DNA from: Rufibacter immobilis
GTDB taxonomy: Bacteria > Bacteroidota > Bacteroidia > Cytophagales > Hymenobacteraceae
NCBI RefSeq assembly: GCF_003721565.1
Contig: NZ_RJJE01000009.1
Coordinates: 372,001 to 436,000 of the forward strand
DNA: 64,000 nucleotides
Reading direction: 5' to 3'
Shown: piece by piece, positions 25,220 through 34,327 of the stretch
How positions within the stretch are numbered: position 1 is the first letter of the stretch
Layout: the number at the start of each line of letters is the position of its first letter
The notes under the pieces: generated by a model
What the model was told of the DNA's origin: nothing
Databases searched by the model: none
The model's input: the letters and a program-made list of their open reading frames with translations, nothing else
Translations under genes and position numbers: made by a program

Positions 25220-26614
25220 ATGAACGATAAACAGCATACCATAAAGGCGCCGGTAACGGTCTCTGGGATTGGATTGCATACGGGGGTGGTGTCAAACATG
25301 ACGTTTATGCCCGCTCCTATCAACCACGGGTATAAATTTCAGCGCATTGATTTACCTGACCAACCAATTGTAGACGCCGATGTAGACAACGTGGTAGACC
25401 TTTCCCGCGGTACTACCATTGAGCAGAACGGTGCCCGCGTGAACACCGTGGAGCACGTGCTGGCCGCACTGGTAGGTCTGGAAATAGATAACGTCCTTAT
25501 CCAGATAGATGGCCCAGAGCCGCCCATTATGGACGGTTCTTCCATCCTCTTCGTGAAACCTTTGCTGGAGGTAGGCCTGCAAGAGCAGAACGCCCTACGC
25601 AATTTCTTTGAAGTACCGGAGGAAATCATGTTCCGGGACGGTTCCCGCGAGACCGAGATCGCCATCCTTCCGCTAGATGATTACCGCGTGACCGTGATGG
25701 TAGACTACCACTCACCGGTTCTGGGGAGCCAGCACGCTTCCTTGACAGATCTTAGCCAGTTTAAAGACGAGATTGCCTCTTGCCGCACCTTCTGCTTTTT
25801 GCATGAGCTGGAAATGCTTTACAAGCAGAACCTGATCAAAGGCGGTGACCTGAGCAACGCCATTGTGGTGGTGGACCGCGTGGTAGAGGAAAACGAGCTG
25901 GATTATCTTTCTGACCTTCTCAAAAAGCCGAAGGTGGAAGTGAAGAAGGAAGGAATTCTGAATAACGTAGACCTACGGTACAAAAACGAGCCTGCCCGCC
26001 ATAAACTTCTTGACCTCATCGGCGATTTAGCCTTAGTGGGCCGCCCACTCAAAGGACAGATTCTGGCCGCCAGACCCGGACACGCCTCCAACGTAGCTTT
26101 CGCCAAGAAAATCAAGAAGTACATCAAGGAAACTTCCGTGCGGAACGTGCCCGTGTATGACCCTAAGAAAACGCCCGTGATGGACGTAAACCGGATCATG
26201 CAGACCCTGCCGCACCGCTATCCGTTTGTATTGATTGACAAAATCATTCACTTGGACGAGACCACCGTTACCGGGGTGAAAAACGTAACCATGAATGAGT
26301 CCTTCTTCCAGGGGCACTTCCCGGGCAACCCAGTGATGCCGGGCGTGATCCAGATTGAGGCCATGGCGCAGACTGGCGGGATTTTTGTATTGAGCACCGT
26401 GCCAGACCCAGAAAATTACTGGACCTACTTTATGGGTATTGACAAATGCCGCTTCAGACGTAAAGTTGTACCGGGAGACACCATAGTTTTCAAATGCGAA
26501 CTGTTGGCACCTATTAAACGGGGCATTGCCAGAATGCAAGGCCAAGCCTATGTGGGCGGACAATTGGTGATGGAGGCCGAGATGTTAGCAAGTATCGTAA
26601 GAAAAGACGCATGA
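25220..26614 (+). CDS. lpxC/fabZ: Bifunctional LpxC deacetylase / FabZ dehydratase fusion
   Basis: 464 aa fusion typical of Bacteroidota. Residues ~5-305 are LpxC: GIGLHTG, zinc-site VEHVLAAL, and KNEPARHKLLDLIGDLALVG with His and Asp. Residues ~320-464 are FabZ, a hot-dog fold with MQTLPHRYPFVLID and the catalytic His/Glu of HFPGNPVMPGVIQIEAMAQ. LpxC performs the committed deacetylation of lipid A synthesis; FabZ dehydrates 3-hydroxyacyl-ACP, so the fusion ties lipid A and fatty acid synthesis together. The stop overlaps the lpxA start (ATGA). Confidence 0.96.
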   Translation: MNDKQHTIKAPVTVSGIGLHTGVVSNMTFMPAPINHGYKFQRIDLPDQPIVDADVDNVVDLSRGTTIEQNGARVNTVEHVLAALVGLEIDNVLIQIDGPEPPIMDGSSILFVKPLLEVGLQEQNALRNFFEVPEEIMFRDGSRETEIAILPLDDYRVTVMVDYHSPVLGSQHASLTDLSQFKDEIASCRTFCFLHELEMLYKQNLIKGGDLSNAIVVVDRVVEENELDYLSDLLKKPKVEVKKEGILNNVDLRYKNEPARHKLLDLIGDLALVGRPLKGQILAARPGHASNVAFAKKIKKYIKETSVRNVPVYDPKKTPVMDVNRIMQTLPHRYPFVLIDKIIHLDETTVTGVKNVTMNESFFQGHFPGNPVMPGVIQIEAMAQTGGIFVLSTVPDPENYWTYFMGIDKCRFRRKVVPGDTIVFKCELLAPIKRGIARMQGQAYVGGQLVMEAEMLASIVRKDA

Positions 26615-27402
26615 ACCAGCCTTTAGCCTACATTCACCCAGAAGCTAAAATCGCTACCAATGTAGTAGTGGAGCCTTTCACCACCATCTCTAAGAACGTG
26701 GAAATTGGCGAAGGCACCTGGATTGGCCCCAACGTGACCATCATGGAAGGCGCCCGTATTGGCAAGAACTGCCAGATCTTCCCGGGTGCGGTGATTTCGG
26801 CCCCGCCGCAGGACCTTAAGTACAAAGGAGAGCCCTCTACCGTTACCATTGGGGATAACACCATCATCAGAGAATGCGTGACCTTGAACCGTGGTACAGC
26901 CCTAGATAAAAACACCACCGCCATTGGTTCTAACTGCCTCATTATGGCATATGTGCACGTGGCACATGACTGTATCATTGGCAACAACGTGATTGTGGCC
27001 AACGGAGTGCAGTTGGCCGGCCATATTGTGGTGCATGACCATGTGTTCATTGGCGGAACTTCTGCCGTGCACCAGTTTGTGAGCATTGGTGCCCATGCCA
27101 TGGTGTCTGGTGGTTCTTTGGTGCGCAAAGACGTGCCGCCTTTCATTAAGGCTGCGCGCGAGCCGCTTTCCTACGCCGGCGTGAATTCCATTGGCCTGCG
27201 CCGAAGAGGGTTCACCAATGAGCAGATCAATGATATTCAGCAAATCTACCGTATCCTGTTCATGAGTGGCTTGAACACGGCCTCAGCGGTGGAGAAGATT
27301 GAGATAGACCTTTCGCCTAGCCCAGAGCGCGATGAAATCGTGAACTTTGTGCGTAACTCAGGTAGAGGCATCATCAAAGGGTACCAGAAAGATGCAGATT
27401 AA
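26611..27402 (+). CDS. lpxA: UDP-N-acetylglucosamine acyltransferase
   Basis: 263 aa, the normal LpxA length. Left-handed beta-helix repeats (IHPEAKIATNVVVEPF; IGEGTWIGPNVTI), the catalytic His region MAYVHVAHDCIIGN, the substrate loop HQFVSIGAHAMVSGGS, and the C-terminal helical part (REPLSYAGVNSIGLRRRGF). It catalyses the first step of lipid A synthesis. Start overlaps the lpxC/fabZ stop by 4 bp; its 3' end overlaps the next gene by 11 bp, so all may be translationally coupled. Confidence 0.97.
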   Translation: MNQPLAYIHPEAKIATNVVVEPFTTISKNVEIGEGTWIGPNVTIMEGARIGKNCQIFPGAVISAPPQDLKYKGEPSTVTIGDNTIIRECVTLNRGTALDKNTTAIGSNCLIMAYVHVAHDCIIGNNVIVANGVQLAGHIVVHDHVFIGGTSAVHQFVSIGAHAMVSGGSLVRKDVPPFIKAAREPLSYAGVNSIGLRRRGFTNEQINDIQQIYRILFMSGLNTASAVEKIEIDLSPSPERDEIVNFVRNSGRGIIKGYQKDAD

Positions 27403-28033
27403 GCTTTCCTCTTTAGGCAAGCGTTTCAATTACGAGTGGATTTTCCGGAATCTGTCCTATGAGTTTGTCTCAGGCAAGGCCTACGCCGTGCTGGGGCACA
27501 ATGGGTCCGGGAAATCCACTTTGCTTTCTTTGATCAGCGGGTACCAGCTTCCGTCTGAGGGAACGGTCTCCTACTTTATGGGAAACTCAGAAGTACCCGT
27601 AGACCAACTCTACCGCCATCTAGCGCTGGCCGCTCCTTACCAGGATCTGCTGGAGGAACTTACCCTGGAGGAGATGGTCTTATTCCACACCCGCTTCAAA
27701 CCCTTGCGCGGGATTACCCCGCAACAACTCCCAGATTTGCTCCAACTGCAGCCCGCGCGCCACAAACTTGTGCGGGATTTCTCCTCGGGCATGCGGCAAC
27801 GCCTGAAGCTGGGGCTGGCCCTTTACTCAGACACACCGCTCCTGCTCCTGGATGAGCCCACCACCAACCTGGACCAAGCCGGCGTAAACTGGTACCTGGA
27901 GCACCTGGACCGTAACCGTCAAGGGCGTTTGGTCTTGATTGGCTCCAATGTGCCGCATGAGTACAGCTTCTGCGACGAGCAACTCCCCATCCATCAGTTT
28001 CACTACAAAGCCCCGGAGCGGAAGAGAAGTTAA
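27392..28033 (+). CDS. ABC transporter ATP-binding protein
   Basis: 213 aa from the ATG at 27392 (MQIKLSSLGKRF), chosen over a longer non-ATG start lying within lpxA. Walker A GHNGSGKST, a Q-loop near AAPYQDLLEELTLEEM, signature FSSGMRQRLKLGLAL and Walker B LLLLDEPTTNLD; the usual H-loop residue after Walker B looks like Asn (LIGSNVPHE). No permease lies nearby, so the substrate is unknown. The 11-bp overlap with lpxA links it to envelope synthesis, which is suggestive but not proof of a role there. Confidence 0.88.
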   Translation: MQIKLSSLGKRFNYEWIFRNLSYEFVSGKAYAVLGHNGSGKSTLLSLISGYQLPSEGTVSYFMGNSEVPVDQLYRHLALAAPYQDLLEELTLEEMVLFHTRFKPLRGITPQQLPDLLQLQPARHKLVRDFSSGMRQRLKLGLALYSDTPLLLLDEPTTNLDQAGVNWYLEHLDRNRQGRLVLIGSNVPHEYSFCDEQLPIHQFHYKAPERKRS

Positions 28034-28082
28034 CCACAGCCTGGCTTGTCTTCTCTTGTTCGTTCTCCAGCAGGTCTCTGAG

Positions 28083-28120
28083 CGTTTAGGGGCTGTTTTT
28101 CCAAAATCAGGCTCTAAACG
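28083..28120. repeat. 38-bp palindromic repeat
   Basis: Arms CGTTTAGGGGCTG and CAGGCTCTAAACG. It lies 50 bp after the ABC ATPase stop. Confidence 0.85.
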
Positions 28121-28211
28121 CCTTCTCGCCACTTTACACATTTTACCCTGCAGCGGTCTGCCATGTAGGCTGAAGAAGCTTTTCCTGCTTCTCCTCTGAC
28201 TCCTGCATTTG

Positions 28212-28249
28212 CATTTAGGGGCTGTTTTTGGAAAAACACCTCCGAAACG
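28212..28249. repeat. 38-bp palindromic repeat, right arm degraded
   Basis: Left arm CATTTAGGGGCTG is intact; the right arm has changed to CACCTCCGAAACG. Confidence 0.75.
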
Positions 28250-28279
28250 TATCCTCGCATGAACTTTCAAAAGGTAAAA

Positions 28280-28351
28280 GTAGGGGCAATCCTTGTGGTT
28301 GCCCTTTTTACCGATACCACCGTGCAGGGCAACCACAAGGATTGCCCCTAC
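28280..28351. repeat. Long inverted repeat, family 2, copy 1
   Basis: Two perfect 25-bp arms (28280-28304 starting GTAGGGGCAATCC, and 28327-28351) around a 22-bp loop. A near-identical pair of arms occurs at 60815-60914. It lies 12 bp from a terminator. Confidence 0.88.
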
Positions 28352-28362
28352 TCAGCGAAGAT

Positions 28363-28392
28363 GAAAAAAGCCACCCTTGCCAGGTGGCTTTC
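28363..28392 (-). terminator. Intrinsic terminator of the erythromycin-esterase family gene
   Basis: Minus strand: stem AAAGCCACCTGG / CAAGGGTGGCTTT followed by a T-run. It is 60 bp beyond the stop at 28453. Confidence 0.8.
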
Positions 28393-28452
28393 CCATATAT
28401 GTAGTAAGACGGCGCAGTTACTGCTTTAAAACAGTTTAAAACCTCTTTTGTT

Positions 28453-29733
28453 TTACTCGTTGGCCGGGTACATTTCCGGTGGTTCTTTCTCCTTTGTTTT
28501 GAGAATGAACGGCCTGAGGGCTTCCGTCTCATCCAGGTACAGGAAAGCATCATACCGCTCAGGAATAATGGTAGGCACATAATTACCGTACTTCTCGCGG
28601 TTAGGGTCATAGACCACCCCAATAGCGCGGTGCGCGATCTGCTGCCTTACCTCATTGATCTCCCTAAGTTCGCGGGAAAGCAGAAGTTTATCTGAAGTTC
28701 CCAGACTGTGCAACCAGTGTTCCCAGGAGCCTTCGCGGGCCGGCGGAACCTCCATTTTCTTCATGGGCGCGCCCCAGGATTCACCGGCAATCACGGAACC
28801 TTCATAAGACCCAAATCCGGCCAGGTAGACATTCTCTCTGCCGTACTGCTCGCGGGCCAATTGCCCAATGTTCACCATTCCGGCCCGGGCCATGTCTGTG
28901 AAACGGGCATCGCCAACGTGGGTGTTGTGTTCCCAGATAATGGCTTTGGCATCTGGACCGTGGAATTCAAGGAGCCGGTTGAGGGTTTCCATCATGTGTT
29001 CATCGCGCACGTTCCAGGAGCTGCCACCGCCTCTCACCATGGCTTTGTAGTAGCGTTCAGCGTTTACGGCCACCAAGGCGTTCTGCTCGGCATCAAAGAC
29101 GGCCTCAGAGTTGGTAGGATCGCCTTGTTCCCGTTTCCCCAGCTCCTGCAGCATAGAGATCACCTCCTCTTCGCAGTCTTCAGACACGTAGGCCACGGCG
29201 CGGGCATATTCCTGCGGATCAGAGCTGTAGGGCTCAAAGCATTTGAACGCTTCTTTGGCCGCTTTCACAGCCTGCCCGTCTTTCTTCTCCAGGTACTTCA
29301 TGATGCGTTGCAGAGAATCCCAGAGGCTGTACACGTCCAAACCGTAGAAGCCTATCTTGTTGGTATTAGGCCGGTCATTGTGTTCTTTGAGCCATTCCAC
29401 CAGGGCAGCCACTTCCCAGTTACCCCACATCCAGGTGGGCCAGCGGTTGAAGTGCTTGAGCACGTCAGACACCTTGGTGCCGGGCTTGCAGTATCCTCTA
29501 ATGAATTTGTTTATCTGGTAGCAATCTGGCCAGTCACCTTCCACGGCAATGAACGTGAAGCCCTTTTCCTCAATGAGGCGTTTGGAGATGGCGGTGCGCC
29601 AGGAATAGTATTCTGAGGTACCGTGCGAGGCTTCGCCTAACATCACGATGCGGGCATTCCCGATATCCTCCAGCAGAACATCTAAATCAGCTTTGTTCTC
29701 TAGCCGGTGGTACGGCAGTTTCAAATAAGTCAT
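28453..29733 (-). CDS. Erythromycin esterase family protein
   Basis: 426 aa from the ATG at 29733; a longer form would need TTG. Family hallmarks are IVMLGEASHGTSEYY, VEGDWPDCYQINKFI, YGLDVYSLWDS and IWEHNTHVGDAR, with the His and Glu residues expected at the active site of EreA/EreB-like enzymes. Many members of this broad family are not macrolide esterases and their natural substrates are unknown, so resistance should not be assumed. It is a single-gene unit with its own terminator. Confidence 0.88.
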   Translation of the reverse strand: MTYLKLPYHRLENKADLDVLLEDIGNARIVMLGEASHGTSEYYSWRTAISKRLIEEKGFTFIAVEGDWPDCYQINKFIRGYCKPGTKVSDVLKHFNRWPTWMWGNWEVAALVEWLKEHNDRPNTNKIGFYGLDVYSLWDSLQRIMKYLEKKDGQAVKAAKEAFKCFEPYSSDPQEYARAVAYVSEDCEEEVISMLQELGKREQGDPTNSEAVFDAEQNALVAVNAERYYKAMVRGGGSSWNVRDEHMMETLNRLLEFHGPDAKAIIWEHNTHVGDARFTDMARAGMVNIGQLAREQYGRENVYLAGFGSYEGSVIAGESWGAPMKKMEVPPAREGSWEHWLHSLGTSDKLLLSRELREINEVRQQIAHRAIGVVYDPNREKYGNYVPTIIPERYDAFLYLDETEALRPFILKTKEKEPPEMYPANE

Positions 29734-29927
29734 GGAATTAAGAGGCAATAATGAACTCCCTGCCTTTTACCCCGCATTGCCTGAGAAGGTTTACCCGTTT
29801 TAAGCCTATTTTTTCAAAAAAAGGTCAAAACTAGAATTTACCTCCAAGCGACTCCTCCTCGTTTTGTAAGCGGATTGTCTAACATTTACCGCTGGCTCAT
29901 TTCTCAAAATTCCGGCAGATCAGAAAT

Positions 29928-29970
29928 AAAAAAGGCTGGTAGGTTCTGCCGAAGCGAACGTACCAGCCTT
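29928..29970 (-). terminator. Intrinsic terminator of the DUF4197 gene
   Basis: Minus strand: stem AAGGCTGGTACG / CCTACCAGCCTT with a T-run after it, 25 bp past the stop at 29995. Confidence 0.85.
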
Positions 29971-29994
29971 GTTAATGGCAAATGATAGAGCAGA

Positions 29995-30741
29995 TTATCT
30001 GGACCCGAAGACGCGTCTCAGAAGCTCCGTGGTTCTTGCCACTGGGTTCTCCCGTATGTTGGCTTCCTCCTGGGCTACCAAGGTAAAGAGACCGTCAATG
30101 GCTTTCTGGGTGGCGTAGGATTCCAGGTCTGGGTTCACTTTCTTCACCAGCGGAATCTTGTTGTACCGGGTTACCAGTTCTGAGTAATATTTGGTGGCGC
30201 TCACTTTGTCCAGAGACTGCTTCATGATAGGGCTGAAGGTTGCCGTAAGCTGGCTGGTGGTGGTGCGCTTCAGAAACTGGGTGGCCGCATCTTTCTCCCC
30301 GCGCAGGATATTCCAGGCATCGGCAATGGTGAGCTGTTTAATGGCGTTCAGAAAAATAGGGGCAGCGCTTTTGGCGGCGTCCTCGGCTCCGCGGTTCAGG
30401 CTCAGGATAAATTTATCTACCTCATTGCCCAAGCCAAGGGAACGGAGCGTGCTTTCCACGCGCTGCACATCTGGCGGAAACGGAATTCTGATCAAGCTGT
30501 TCTTATAGAAACCATCTGTCTGCGAAGCCTCATTTGCGCCCTTGGTTACCCCCTGCGACAAAGCCTGTTTCAGGCCAGAGGCCACTTCAGACTGCGTAAG
30601 GGTACCGGTCTGGCCGGTCTGTTGCATTACCCCGCCCAATGCCTGCTGTACCTGGGCGGTGGTGCAGGAAGAAAGGCCAACCAAAATAAAGGTGCCCAAA
30701 ACAAATACCGGCGAGACTAGTTTCTTTATACGTGCGTACAT
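29995..30741 (-). CDS. DUF4197 domain lipoprotein
   Basis: 248 aa from the ATG at 30741, chosen because it gives a proper lipoprotein signal (MYARIKKL...LVGLSSC, Cys26); an ATG at 30783 adds 14 residues. The body is helical DUF4197 (EVASGLKQALSQGVTKGANEAS; IRIPFPPDVQRVESTLRSLGLGNEVDKF; PDLESYATQKAIDGLFTLVAQEEANIRENP). It is a periplasmic-facing or envelope lipoprotein of unknown function. It is divergent from cinA; the 58-bp gap must contain both promoters. Confidence 0.88.
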   Translation of the reverse strand: MYARIKKLVSPVFVLGTFILVGLSSCTTAQVQQALGGVMQQTGQTGTLTQSEVASGLKQALSQGVTKGANEASQTDGFYKNSLIRIPFPPDVQRVESTLRSLGLGNEVDKFILSLNRGAEDAAKSAAPIFLNAIKQLTIADAWNILRGEKDAATQFLKRTTTSQLTATFSPIMKQSLDKVSATKYYSELVTRYNKIPLVKKVNPDLESYATQKAIDGLFTLVAQEEANIRENPVARTTELLRRVFGSR

Positions 30742-30799
30742 GTGTATTACTTTTGTTCTACAAAGGTGAAAAGGCTTACGCATAAATCAAGCCAAATAA

Positions 30800-32062
30800 A
30801 TGGAAAAAGAAATCTCAGCAGAAATCATCACAATTGGCGATGAGCTTCTGTACGGCCAAGTGATTGACACCAACTCCGCCTGGATGGGCCAGGAACTAGG
30901 GAAAATAGGCATCAAGGTAAAGCAGATCACCAGCATCTCAGACAACCCAGACGCCATCTGCGCCACCTTAACCCAGGCCATCTCGCGCGCACAGGTGATT
31001 CTGATTACGGGCGGATTGGGCCCCACCAAAGACGATCTTACCAAACACACGCTGGCCCGCTACTTTAACACCCAGTTGCAGTTGCACCAACCGTCTTTAG
31101 ACGATGTGGAAGCAATTTTCAAGCGCTACAACCGCCCCATGCTGGAGGTAAACCGGCAGCAGGCGTTTCTGCCCGCTTCCTGCACCCCCATCCGCAATGC
31201 GCTGGGTACCGCTCCCGGCATGCTGTTTAAGGAACAAGGCGCTTTGATTGTGTCTATGCCGGGCGTGCCATTTGAGATGAAGCAGATGATGACAGATTCT
31301 ATCCTGCCCCGCCTGCAACAGCATTTCCAACTGCCCCAGATCATCCATAAAGTAGTGCAGACCATTGGCATTGGCGAGTCTTTTCTGGCCGAAGCCATCG
31401 CCGATTGGGAAGACAACCTCCCGCCTAACCTCAAACTGGCGTACCTGCCCCACCTGGCCGGCGTGCGTCTGCGCTTAACGGGCATGTCAGACGGAAACAG
31501 TGACCTAGAAACACAGCTGCAACTTGAGGTGGACAAACTCACCCATCTTATCTCTGAGCATATTTTCGCCTACGGCGAAGTGACGCTGGAAGAAGCCATT
31601 GGCCAGTTGCTCAAAGACCGCAACCTCACCATCTCCACCGCCGAAAGCTGCACCGGAGGCCTGGTGGCCCATAAACTGACCAGCGTACCCGGCAGCTCCG
31701 CCTACTTCATGGGCAGCGTGGTGGCGTACAGCAACGGGGTAAAACAGGCGCAATTGGGGGTATCGGCCCAAACTTTGGAGACACACGGAGCCGTGAGTGA
31801 GGAAACCGTACGTGCCATGGCCCAGGGCGTGCGCCAGCTGCTGAATACTGATATAGGCATTGCCACCAGCGGCATTGCCGGACCAGACGGCGGCACCCCT
31901 GAAAAACCGGTGGGCACCATCTGGATCGCCTACGCAGATGCCCACCAAACCATTGCCAAAAAACTCAGCTACAACAAAACCCGCCTGCTCAACATTGAGT
32001 ACACGGTGCTGCAGGTCTTAAATCTGGTGCGGCAAAGTTTGCCGAAGCGGGTTGAGGAATAA
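30800..32062 (+). CDS. cinA: CinA-like protein (competence/damage-inducible protein A)
   Basis: 420 aa, full-length two-domain form. The N-terminal MoCF/COG1058 domain (ITIGDELLYGQVIDTN; ITGGLGPTKDDLT) is associated with ADP-ribose pyrophosphatase activity. The C-terminal CinA domain (TAESCTGGLVAHKLTSVPGSS; IATSGIAGPDGGTPEKPVGT) is the nicotinamide mononucleotide deamidase. It recycles pyridine nucleotides in the cytosol. Its end overlaps the likely promoter of the E2 gene. Confidence 0.95.
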   Translation: MEKEISAEIITIGDELLYGQVIDTNSAWMGQELGKIGIKVKQITSISDNPDAICATLTQAISRAQVILITGGLGPTKDDLTKHTLARYFNTQLQLHQPSLDDVEAIFKRYNRPMLEVNRQQAFLPASCTPIRNALGTAPGMLFKEQGALIVSMPGVPFEMKQMMTDSILPRLQQHFQLPQIIHKVVQTIGIGESFLAEAIADWEDNLPPNLKLAYLPHLAGVRLRLTGMSDGNSDLETQLQLEVDKLTHLISEHIFAYGEVTLEEAIGQLLKDRNLTISTAESCTGGLVAHKLTSVPGSSAYFMGSVVAYSNGVKQAQLGVSAQTLETHGAVSEETVRAMAQGVRQLLNTDIGIATSGIAGPDGGTPEKPVGTIWIAYADAHQTIAKKLSYNKTRLLNIEYTVLQVLNLVRQSLPKRVEE

Positions 32063-32081
32063 GCAAAAAAGCATAAATTTG
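32052..32081 (+). promoter_or_regulatory. Candidate sigma-A-type promoter of the E2 gene
   Basis: TTG at 32052-32054, 19 bp spacer, then TAAATTTG at 32074-32081, fitting the Bacteroidota TTG / TAnnTTTG pattern. It is ~140 bp before the ATG and overlaps the cinA end. Confidence 0.4.
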
Positions 32082-32221
32082 CCTAACAACAGTTAGGTTC
32101 TCCTGAACTGGTGCCCGCTAGCAGTAAGCATTCCCTGTTTTTTCTGTATCATTGCAGGTACCTCTTCCCCCTAACTGGGGTATTCTATTCCTTGTAAACC
32201 AAAAACTGACGTACTCATACT

Positions 32222-33595
32222 ATGGCTCTTGTAGAAATGGTGATGCCCAAAATGGGCGAAAGTATCATGGAAGGCACCGTGCTTAAATGGTTAAAGCAAG
32301 TAGGTGATACCATTGAACAAGACGAGTCTGTGCTGGAAGTAGCCACTGACAAAGTAGACACAGAGGTGCCTGCCATACAAGGTGGGGTACTCAAAGAAAT
32401 ACTGGTGCAGGAAGGCCAGGTGGTAGCGGTAGGCGCTCCCATCGCCATCATTAGCACCGGCGGTGACGATGACCAACCGGCCTCTTCTGCCGCTCCGGCC
32501 CAGGAAACTGCGCCTGCCGCAGCTCCGGTAGCTGCCCAGGCCGCCGAAGCGCCTCAGGCCACTGCCCAAACTTCCCAGCGTCTGGAGCAACCTGCTTCGG
32601 GCCGTTTCTATTCTCCGCTGGTCATGAACATTGCCCGCGAAGAAGGCATTTCCATGCAAGAGCTGGAATACATTCCGGGTACCGGAAAAGAGGGCCGCGT
32701 GTCTAAGAAAGACATTCTGGAGTACGTAGCTAACCGCCAAAGCGGAGGCACGCAGACTCCTCAGCCAGCGGCTAGCCAGACAGCTGCCGCCCTGGCCCCG
32801 CAAGCCCAGGCAGCGGCACCGCAGCAAGCTTCTCCAGCTGTACAAGCTCCGGCGGCAGCCACCGCTCCGGCTCAGTCTTACAGCGGCAACGTGGAGATCA
32901 TTGAAATGGACCGCATGCGCAAGATGATTTCGCAGCGCATGGTAGACAGCAAGCGGATCTCTCCGCACGTGACTTCGTTTGTGGAAGCCGATGTGACCAA
33001 TATTGTGAACTGGCGCAACAAGCACAAAGATGCCTACAAGAAGCGCGAGGGCGAGAACCTCACCTTCACGCCTATCTTCATTGAGGCCATCGTGAAAGCC
33101 ATCAAGGACTTCCCTATGATCAACGTGAGCGTAGACGGTGACAAAATCATCAAGAAGCGCGACATCAACATTGGGGTAGCCGTGGCCTTGCCAAGCGGAA
33201 ACCTGATTGTACCAGTTATCCATAACGCCGACCAGATGAACCTCAACGGTCTGTCTAAAAAGCTGAATGACCTGGCCAACCGCGCCCGTATCAATAAACT
33301 GACTGCGGCTGATTTAGCTGATCCAACTTACACCGTTTCTAACGTTGGTTCTTTCGGGAACGTGATGGGTACGCCTATCATCATGCAGCCGCAGGTAGCT
33401 ATTCTGGCGGTGGGTGCCATCAAGAAGAAACCGGCCGTGATTGAGACTCCGGAAGGCGACCTGATCGGGATCCGTCAGTTCATGTTCCTGTCGCACAGCT
33501 ATGACCACCGCGTGGTAGATGGCTCTTTGGGTGGCATGTTCGTACGCCGCGTGGCGGATTATCTGGAAGGCTTTGACCCCAATACGGCCATCTAA
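32222..33595 (+). CDS. 2-oxoacid dehydrogenase E2 (dihydrolipoamide acyltransferase)
   Basis: 457 aa. The lipoyl domain (1-78) has K44 in EVATDKVDTE; an Ala/Pro-rich linker follows; the E1/E3-binding domain is at ~128-165 (YSPLVMNIAREEGISMQELEYIPGTGKEGRVSKKD), then a second Ala/Pro/Gln linker; the catalytic acyltransferase core starts near 225 and has the active-site SYDHRVVDGSLGGMF. It works in the cytosolic multi-enzyme complex. Whether it belongs to the pyruvate, 2-oxoglutarate or branched-chain complex cannot be settled here because E1 and E3 are not adjacent; the sequence style resembles branched-chain/general E2. Confidence 0.92.
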   Translation: MALVEMVMPKMGESIMEGTVLKWLKQVGDTIEQDESVLEVATDKVDTEVPAIQGGVLKEILVQEGQVVAVGAPIAIISTGGDDDQPASSAAPAQETAPAAAPVAAQAAEAPQATAQTSQRLEQPASGRFYSPLVMNIAREEGISMQELEYIPGTGKEGRVSKKDILEYVANRQSGGTQTPQPAASQTAAALAPQAQAAAPQQASPAVQAPAAATAPAQSYSGNVEIIEMDRMRKMISQRMVDSKRISPHVTSFVEADVTNIVNWRNKHKDAYKKREGENLTFTPIFIEAIVKAIKDFPMINVSVDGDKIIKKRDINIGVAVALPSGNLIVPVIHNADQMNLNGLSKKLNDLANRARINKLTAADLADPTYTVSNVGSFGNVMGTPIIMQPQVAILAVGAIKKKPAVIETPEGDLIGIRQFMFLSHSYDHRVVDGSLGGMFVRRVADYLEGFDPNTAI

Positions 33596-33624
33596 GTTAA
33601 GATTTGAGAATCATCTCCTAAATA

Positions 33625-33659
33625 AGAAAGCCTCTCCTTTGCCGGAGAGGCTTTCTTTA
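33625..33659 (+). terminator. Intrinsic terminator after the E2 gene
   Basis: Stem AAAGCCTCTCC / GGAGAGGCTTT with A- and T-runs, 30 bp past the stop. A 38-bp repeat follows 7 bp later. Confidence 0.88.
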
Positions 33660-33666
33660 TGGCTTC

Positions 33667-33704
33667 CGTTTAGGGGCTGTTTTTGGAAAAAGAGCCCCTA
33701 AACG
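33667..33704. repeat. 38-bp palindromic repeat
   Basis: Arms CGTTTAGGGGCTG and GAGCCCCTAAACG. It is directly behind the E2 terminator. Confidence 0.92.
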
Positions 33705-33784
33705 AAAATGCACAACCCGCCCTGCCAGAATATAGTAAAAGCCTTATCTTACCAGATCATTCTTCCGTTACACCTAAGCCAACT

Positions 33785-34327
33785 ATGAAAAATACGCTCT
33801 TATTGATCATCATTGCTTTTCTACTGTTTCTGGCCATCTTTTTCTACTGGCGAAACAGCCAGGCCGAAAGCCAGTTAGCGGCCGCCAACGAGAAAATAAC
33901 CAGTCTGGAGCAACAGGTACGGCGCTTCACGCAACCGGCCCCTATGGACTCTTTGCCTCCCAAGCAATCTGAACAGCCCGCGCTGCAAACCCCTGAAAAA
34001 GTAGAACCCGTCACGCCACCGGAATCTACTTCCTTTGAAGAAGAAATTGGCACCTTGACGGAGGGAGACATTCAGCGGCTGAAGCGCAAAGGCCTTAAAA
34101 ACCCGGAGGCTGATCTCATGAACGACCTCATGCGCAAGCAGAAAAGTCTGCTCACCGCCACGGGTTCTATGGGCGGCACCATGGCCATTAGAGACATCCG
34201 TATCCTCAACGACCGCCACGCCATGGCCTATTATGAAGACGGGCACAACGGCGGTTACCTGCTGCTCAAATACGCCGTTAACAACGGCACCATCTCCTGG
34301 ACCAGATTAGATTCTTCTGACCTGTAG
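33785..34327 (+). CDS. Membrane-anchored protein of unknown function
   Basis: 180 aa from the ATG at 33785; a longer frame would start at a TTG inside the palindromic repeat. One N-terminal membrane helix (LLLIIIAFLLFLAIFFYW), a short coiled coil (AESQLAAANEKITSLEQQVRRF), a Pro/Glu-rich linker, then a compact C-terminal domain (LTEGDIQRLKRKGLKNPEADLMNDLMRKQ; AMAYYEDGHNGGYLLLKY). No family was recognised. The C-terminal domain probably faces the periplasm. The TAG stop directly abuts the next repeat. Confidence 0.75.
   Translation: MKNTLLLIIIAFLLFLAIFFYWRNSQAESQLAAANEKITSLEQQVRRFTQPAPMDSLPPKQSEQPALQTPEKVEPVTPPESTSFEEEIGTLTEGDIQRLKRKGLKNPEADLMNDLMRKQKSLLTATGSMGGTMAIRDIRILNDRHAMAYYEDGHNGGYLLLKYAVNNGTISWTRLDSSDL

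Larger units (their letters stand above)
28034..28452. other. Gene-free stretch with two repeats, an inverted repeat and a terminator
   Basis: A convergent intergenic region. It holds palindrome copies at 28083 and 28212, a long inverted repeat 28280-28351 and a terminator 28363-28392. No gene is seen. Confidence 0.8.

Noticed and set aside
28453-29733. Macrolide resistance gene
   Set aside because: The protein belongs to the broad erythromycin-esterase family, but most such chromosomal members have no shown macrolide activity and there is no mobile context.
33683-33784. Longer N-terminus for the 33785 gene
   Set aside because: It would start at a TTG inside the palindromic repeat, add non-signal residues, and precede a natural ATG plus membrane helix.
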